Position numbers and translations under genes: made by a program. A DNA stretch of 64,000 nt from JAQVCM01 sp040403095 (lineage in GTDB: Bacteria > Bacteroidota > Bacteroidia > Flavobacteriales_D > Crocinitomicaceae), in assembly GCA_040403095.1 (NCBI GenBank), contig JBBALI010000016.1, positions 1 through 64,000 on the forward strand, written 5' to 3'. The notes beneath the pieces are model-generated. The model did not search any database, was not told the origin of the DNA, and saw only the letters and a list, made by a program, of their open reading frames with translations. Positions 61,064-64,000 of this stretch are shown here, in pieces; position 1 is the stretch's first letter; every line of letters begins with the position of its first letter.

Positions 61064-62233
61064 TTAAGCTTTCGGATTGGCAAACATTTTCACATCGTCA
61101 CCACTAATTTCCTGTCCACAAAGTATCACTAAACGTTCAATAATATTGCGTAATTCACGGATATTTCCAGACCAATCAGTTACTTTCAATTGATTTAATG
61201 CAGAATCAGAAAACGATTTTCTACTCACTCCGTGCTCAGCGCAAACCATCGTTAAAAAATGTTCTGCCAGCAAAGGAATGTCTTCTTTGCGGTCATTCAA
61301 CGAAGGAACATGAATCAAAATTACAGCCAAACGGTGAAATAAATCCTCTCTAAATCTTCCTTCTTCGATTTCCTTGCGTAAATCTTTGTTTGTTGCAGCC
61401 ACTACGCGACAATCAACCTTGATGTCTCTTTCTCCTCCAACTCGTTGAATAACATTTTCTTGCAATGCACGCAAAACTTTTGCTTGTGCAGAAGCACTCA
61501 TGTCACCAATTTCGTCAAGAAACAAAGTACCACCGCTTGCCAATTCAAACTTGCCTTTTTTATCTTTTATTGCCGATGTGAACGCGCCTTTTTCATGACC
61601 AAACAATTCACTTTCAATTAATTCTGAAGGAATAGCTGCGCAGTTAACTTCTACAAACGCCATTTTTCTTCGGTTTGAATTGTCATGTAATGAACGCGCA
61701 ACCAATTCTTTTCCTGTACCATTTCCGCCAGTGATTAAAACGCGTGCATCAGAAGGTGCCACTTTTTCAATCATTTCTTTGATTTTCACAATACCTTCTG
61801 TTTCACCAATAATCGACGAACCTTTGAATTTTTTGACAGTTGATTTCAAAGATTTTGTTTCTTCAACTAAAAATAAACGGTCTTTGGCATTTCTTATGGT
61901 AACCAAAATGCGATTCAAATCCAATGGTTTTTCGATAAAGTCAAAAGCACCTTTTTTGATTGCATCAACTGCAGTTTCAATGTTTCCATGGCCTGAAATC
62001 ATAATGACAGGTACATCAATTTTGGCTTTTTGAATTTCATCCAACACTTCCATTCCGTCCATCAAAGGCATTTTAATGTCGCAAAAAATGATGTCATACG
62101 TAGTGGATTGAATTTTCTCCCATCCTTCTTTGCCATTTTCTGCTTCTTGCACTTCAAAGTTTTCAAATTCTAAAATCTCACGCAAAGCGCGGCGAATACT
62201 TCTCTCGTCATCGATGATTAAAATCTTGCTCAT
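61064..62233 (-). CDS. Sigma-54-type response regulator without DNA-binding domain
   Basis: A 389-residue NtrC-like protein. The receiver has D8-D9, phospho-acceptor D52 (FCDIKMPLMDG) and K102 (IEKPLDL). The AAA+ domain has Walker A GGNGTGKE (169-176), L1 loop GAFTSA (216-221) in place of GAFTGA, Walker B GTLFLDE and the GNIRELRN sensor region. The protein ends about 15 residues after the lid (SGDDVKMFANPKA), so the C-terminal Fis-type HTH of NtrC is missing and there is no run-on frame. It would act from solution, or through a partner, on sigma-54 RNA polymerase. A -7-like box TATCTTTA (minus, 62250-62257) precedes it. Confidence 0.92.
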   Translation of the reverse strand: MSKILIIDDERSIRRALREILEFENFEVQEAENGKEGWEKIQSTTYDIIFCDIKMPLMDGMEVLDEIQKAKIDVPVIMISGHGNIETAVDAIKKGAFDFIEKPLDLNRILVTIRNAKDRLFLVEETKSLKSTVKKFKGSSIIGETEGIVKIKEMIEKVAPSDARVLITGGNGTGKELVARSLHDNSNRRKMAFVEVNCAAIPSELIESELFGHEKGAFTSAIKDKKGKFELASGGTLFLDEIGDMSASAQAKVLRALQENVIQRVGGERDIKVDCRVVAATNKDLRKEIEEGRFREDLFHRLAVILIHVPSLNDRKEDIPLLAEHFLTMVCAEHGVSRKSFSDSALNQLKVTDWSGNIRELRNIIERLVILCGQEISGDDVKMFANPKA

Positions 62234-62289
62234 GGAATTTATTTTGGGTTAAAGATAATCAAGTAAAAATTGATTTGTACTTTTAGTTA

Positions 62290-62880
62290 TTAGTATAAAA
62301 TGAAAAACAGTAATAAAATCGCTAGTAAGATACCTCCAATAATTTTTGCAGTTGCCAGTGGAAGCGTCGAAAGAATCCAAACGACCAATAAAGCCACAAC
62401 AATAATAATTGCCATTGCAACCAAAGCAGATACAAGCAAAGATCCAAAAAATCCCCACATGTCATTGTCAGGTTTAGACTGGATTTTTTTAGATTTTAGA
62501 AATCTATTTTTGGCTATGATTTTATTTTTAGAAATTTTGTTTTTGATTGTTTGGTAACGTTCAATTTTTTTGTCAAAATTTCCCTTTTCAATGATTTTAT
62601 CAATTTTAGTTTCGATTGTTTGAGTACCTAATTGCTGATTAAACTCCCTCTTTGACTTTATTTTTTCAATCGTTGAAATTCTTTTAATGTCTGATTTTGA
62701 ATTTATAGTGTCATTTTTAGATATTAAAACTATATCTTCAGCTGAATGATTTACTTTATTTGGTTGATTCCATCGAACTGTATGTCCAGGAAAATGCAGA
62801 CGTTTTTCAACAGTACAACTTGAAATAGAAATAAGCAATGTTAAAAGTAAAAAGTATATCGTATGAATTTGAATTTTCAT
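62290..62880 (-). CDS. Lipoprotein with C-terminal membrane helices
   Basis: A 196-residue protein of unknown function. The signal sequence ends in lipobox ISSC (C22), followed by TVEKRLHFPGHTVRW, a segment I have seen in other Bacteroidota lipoproteins. A basic, Lys-rich middle (about 60-140) precedes two strongly hydrophobic segments (about 145-172 and 179-196). Lipidation plus C-terminal membrane helices is unusual. It lies upstream of the sigma-54-type regulator gene on the same strand. Start 62880 is set by the signal sequence. Confidence 0.7.
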   Translation of the reverse strand: MKIQIHTIYFLLLTLLISISSCTVEKRLHFPGHTVRWNQPNKVNHSAEDIVLISKNDTINSKSDIKRISTIEKIKSKREFNQQLGTQTIETKIDKIIEKGNFDKKIERYQTIKNKISKNKIIAKNRFLKSKKIQSKPDNDMWGFFGSLLVSALVAMAIIIVVALLVVWILSTLPLATAKIIGGILLAILLLFFILY

Positions 62881-62912
62881 GCTTGTTTTTCCTGCTGATA
62901 CCAATTTTTATT

Positions 62913-62953
62913 CCAAAAAAAATCAAGTACCCAACTGAATGGATACTTGATTT
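62913..62953 (-). terminator. Terminator of the YHYH-domain gene
   Basis: On the minus strand AAATCAAGTATCC and GGGTACTTGATTT form a stem with one mismatch around a short loop, followed by a T run. Confidence 0.85.
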
Positions 62954-62972
62954 ACAAATATAAGATTTTTAA

Positions 62973-64000
62973 CTATTTTACAATCATCAATTTCTTTGAA
63001 ATCACAGAGTCACCAGAAGCTATTTTAACAATGTATTCTCCGTTATAAAGTTTACTTGTATCAAAATAAGCAATGGTACTTCCTTGTAAAATGGTAGAAG
63101 TTTGAATTTTTCTTCCTGTCAAATCCAATAATTCTATTTGAATGTCTGAATTGGCAAGTCCAAGAAGTTGTATCGCAACCAAATCAGTTGCAGGATTTGG
63201 AATAATGTTAAATTGATTGTTTTCCAAAACTTCGTTGATGCCTGAAGCTGCGCCAGTATATTCTGTCACTTGTTCTGAAATGGTAGTAACTTTTGAAGCT
63301 GTTACATTGCCGTAAAAAGTAGGTCCAACTGCATATGGATAATAAGAATTCCAATCAGCATCAACAGTGGTGTAGTAGCAATAAATTCCATTGGGATATT
63401 CTGGCGTTACACAGAATCTTCCATTGTGTGCATCCAAATAATCTTCTTGACCTCCATGTGTAACAAATTCATAATCTTCTCTAAAATAGCCCAAAAAGTA
63501 AGTGGTACTTACTGCTGGTCCATCTGCAACATCGGTTCCATCTGCATGAAGCGTTCTTGTTGTAATATTTCTCAATTGATAGCCAGACTTAATTCTTGTT
63601 AAACCACCAGTTCCATCAGCATTTTTATATCCGTACGCACCATAAATTGGAAATCCATCATAAGCAAAACCAATTAGTGGTGAATGTTGTGTGCTGTCAA
63701 TTGCATACAAACCTTCGGCAGCATACAAATTACAAACCGTTGAAATTACATTTAAATCTAAATTAAATGCGCTTGGGTTTTGGTGATGGTGGTAATTTCC
63801 CATTGCAGGATGTCCTTTTGAACAGTCAAAGCCTAGTTTTTCAGCAGGGATTGCATCTCTATTCCATGCTTGAGTTGCAGTGGGGCCTCCAGGGCAAGGC
63901 GCATTTCCAGGTCCACCGCACAAAGCACTTGTAGTTGTATTCCAAGCCACGCCATCACGGTAATCAAATAAGGCAACACCGTTAATAAAAAGACCAATAT
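62973..64000 (-). CDS. YHYH-domain protein with T9SS type A sorting domain (partial)
   Basis: The frame remains open to the right edge (the residues before 63950 read GLFINGVALFDYRDG), so the N-terminus is outside the window. The visible 342 residues hold the YHYH domain with GNYHHHQNPSAF, IGFAYDGFPIYGAYG and the aromatic FYGNV end. From about 80 residues before the C-terminus a T9SS type A domain follows (NIIPNPATDLVAIQLLG ... NGEYIVKIASG). Two Cys-rich segments (LCGGPGNAPCPGG and GFDCSKGHPAMG) lie ahead of the histidines. The function of YHYH proteins is not established; metal binding is plausible. Confidence 0.85.
   Translation of the reverse strand, partial: IGLFINGVALFDYRDGVAWNTTTSALCGGPGNAPCPGGPTATQAWNRDAIPAEKLGFDCSKGHPAMGNYHHHQNPSAFNLDLNVISTVCNLYAAEGLYAIDSTQHSPLIGFAYDGFPIYGAYGYKNADGTGGLTRIKSGYQLRNITTRTLHADGTDVADGPAVSTTYFLGYFREDYEFVTHGGQEDYLDAHNGRFCVTPEYPNGIYCYYTTVDADWNSYYPYAVGPTFYGNVTASKVTTISEQVTEYTGAASGINEVLENNQFNIIPNPATDLVAIQLLGLANSDIQIELLDLTGRKIQTSTILQGSTIAYFDTSKLYNGEYIVKIASGDSVISKKLMIVK

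Noticed and set aside
62891..62903. 13-base word shared with 38410-38422 (TTGGTATCAGCAG)
   Set aside because: Matches of this length are expected by chance in 64 kb, and the flanks differ.

Overview
The window is chromosomal DNA of a member of the Bacteroidota, most likely Flavobacteriales and possibly near Fluviicola/Crocinitomicaceae (the family placement is inference). The DNA is AT-rich. Many genes are preceded by the Bacteroidota -7 promoter element TAnnTTTG (often TATCTTTG or TACCTTTG). Exported proteins carry type IX secretion (T9SS) C-terminal domains of both type A and type B. A gliding-type ABC ATPase (GldA), HYC_CC_PP-type and YHYH proteins, and a DAHP synthase-chorismate mutase fusion are also typical of the group. 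No rRNA, tRNA, prophage, transposase or CRISPR array was seen.

Layout. 1-1.9 kb: a solitary AAA/DUF4143 ATPase with a TTG start and phased upstream repeats. 1.9-4.1 kb: tyrS and gldA (minus). 4.3-6.6 kb: overlapping operon rsgA-dtd-mazG-like plus a single-domain degenerate DEAD-box protein. 6.7-10.5 kb: dapD (minus), then ruvX-pabB-tilS. 10.6-13.6 kb: a small conserved protein, then two DsbD-related proteins. 13.6-15.5 kb: pepT and ndk (minus). 15.7-19.2 kb: a minus-strand operon with the marks of periplasmic copper handling (HYC_CC_PP protein, T9SS protein, multicopper oxidase, HMA lipoprotein). 19.3-21.3 kb: Nudix/MazG housecleaning pair and the rpsF-rpsR-rplI ribosomal operon. 21.5-25.7 kb: a PlsC-like acyltransferase, two unknown envelope proteins, and the divergent aroQ/xerD pair. 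25.9-28.2 kb: a large anchored protein of unknown function. 28.2-32.1 kb: an intergenic repeat array that runs into the 3' end of aroA, then aroA, DAHP synthase/chorismate mutase, tsaB and an OmpR-type regulator in one tightly packed minus-strand unit. 32.3-37.1 kb: purB, a secreted unknown, a candidate small RNA and an outer-membrane DUF5723-like protein. 37.1-42.2 kb: a CoA-type Nudix, a lipoprotein, then trhO, lgt and lnt. 42.2-44.1 kb: an ABC1-kinase/TetR pair. 44.5-49.9 kb: a very large T9SS type B protein, a Kir-type potassium channel and a CapA-like protein. 49.9-52.7 kb: a BtuCDF/Fec-type importer. 52.8-61.1 kb: comM-like yifB, lpdA, hemH, alaS and a glycosyltransferase. 61.1-64 kb: a sigma-54 activator lacking a DNA-binding domain, a lipoprotein with C-terminal membrane helices, and a YHYH-domain T9SS protein cut by the right edge.

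Most of the window is housekeeping: translation, shikimate/folate/lysine pathways, lipoprotein maturation and nucleotide sanitation. The least ordinary signals are: the helically phased repeats with an inverted copy on the Shine-Dalgarno of the DUF4143 ATPase gene; the roughly 100-nt promoter-terminator unit at 35.3 kb; the palindrome-like repeat array that supplies the last codons of aroA; a hairpin that fills the whole predicted hemH leader; the single-domain DEAD-like protein; and the copper-type operon.
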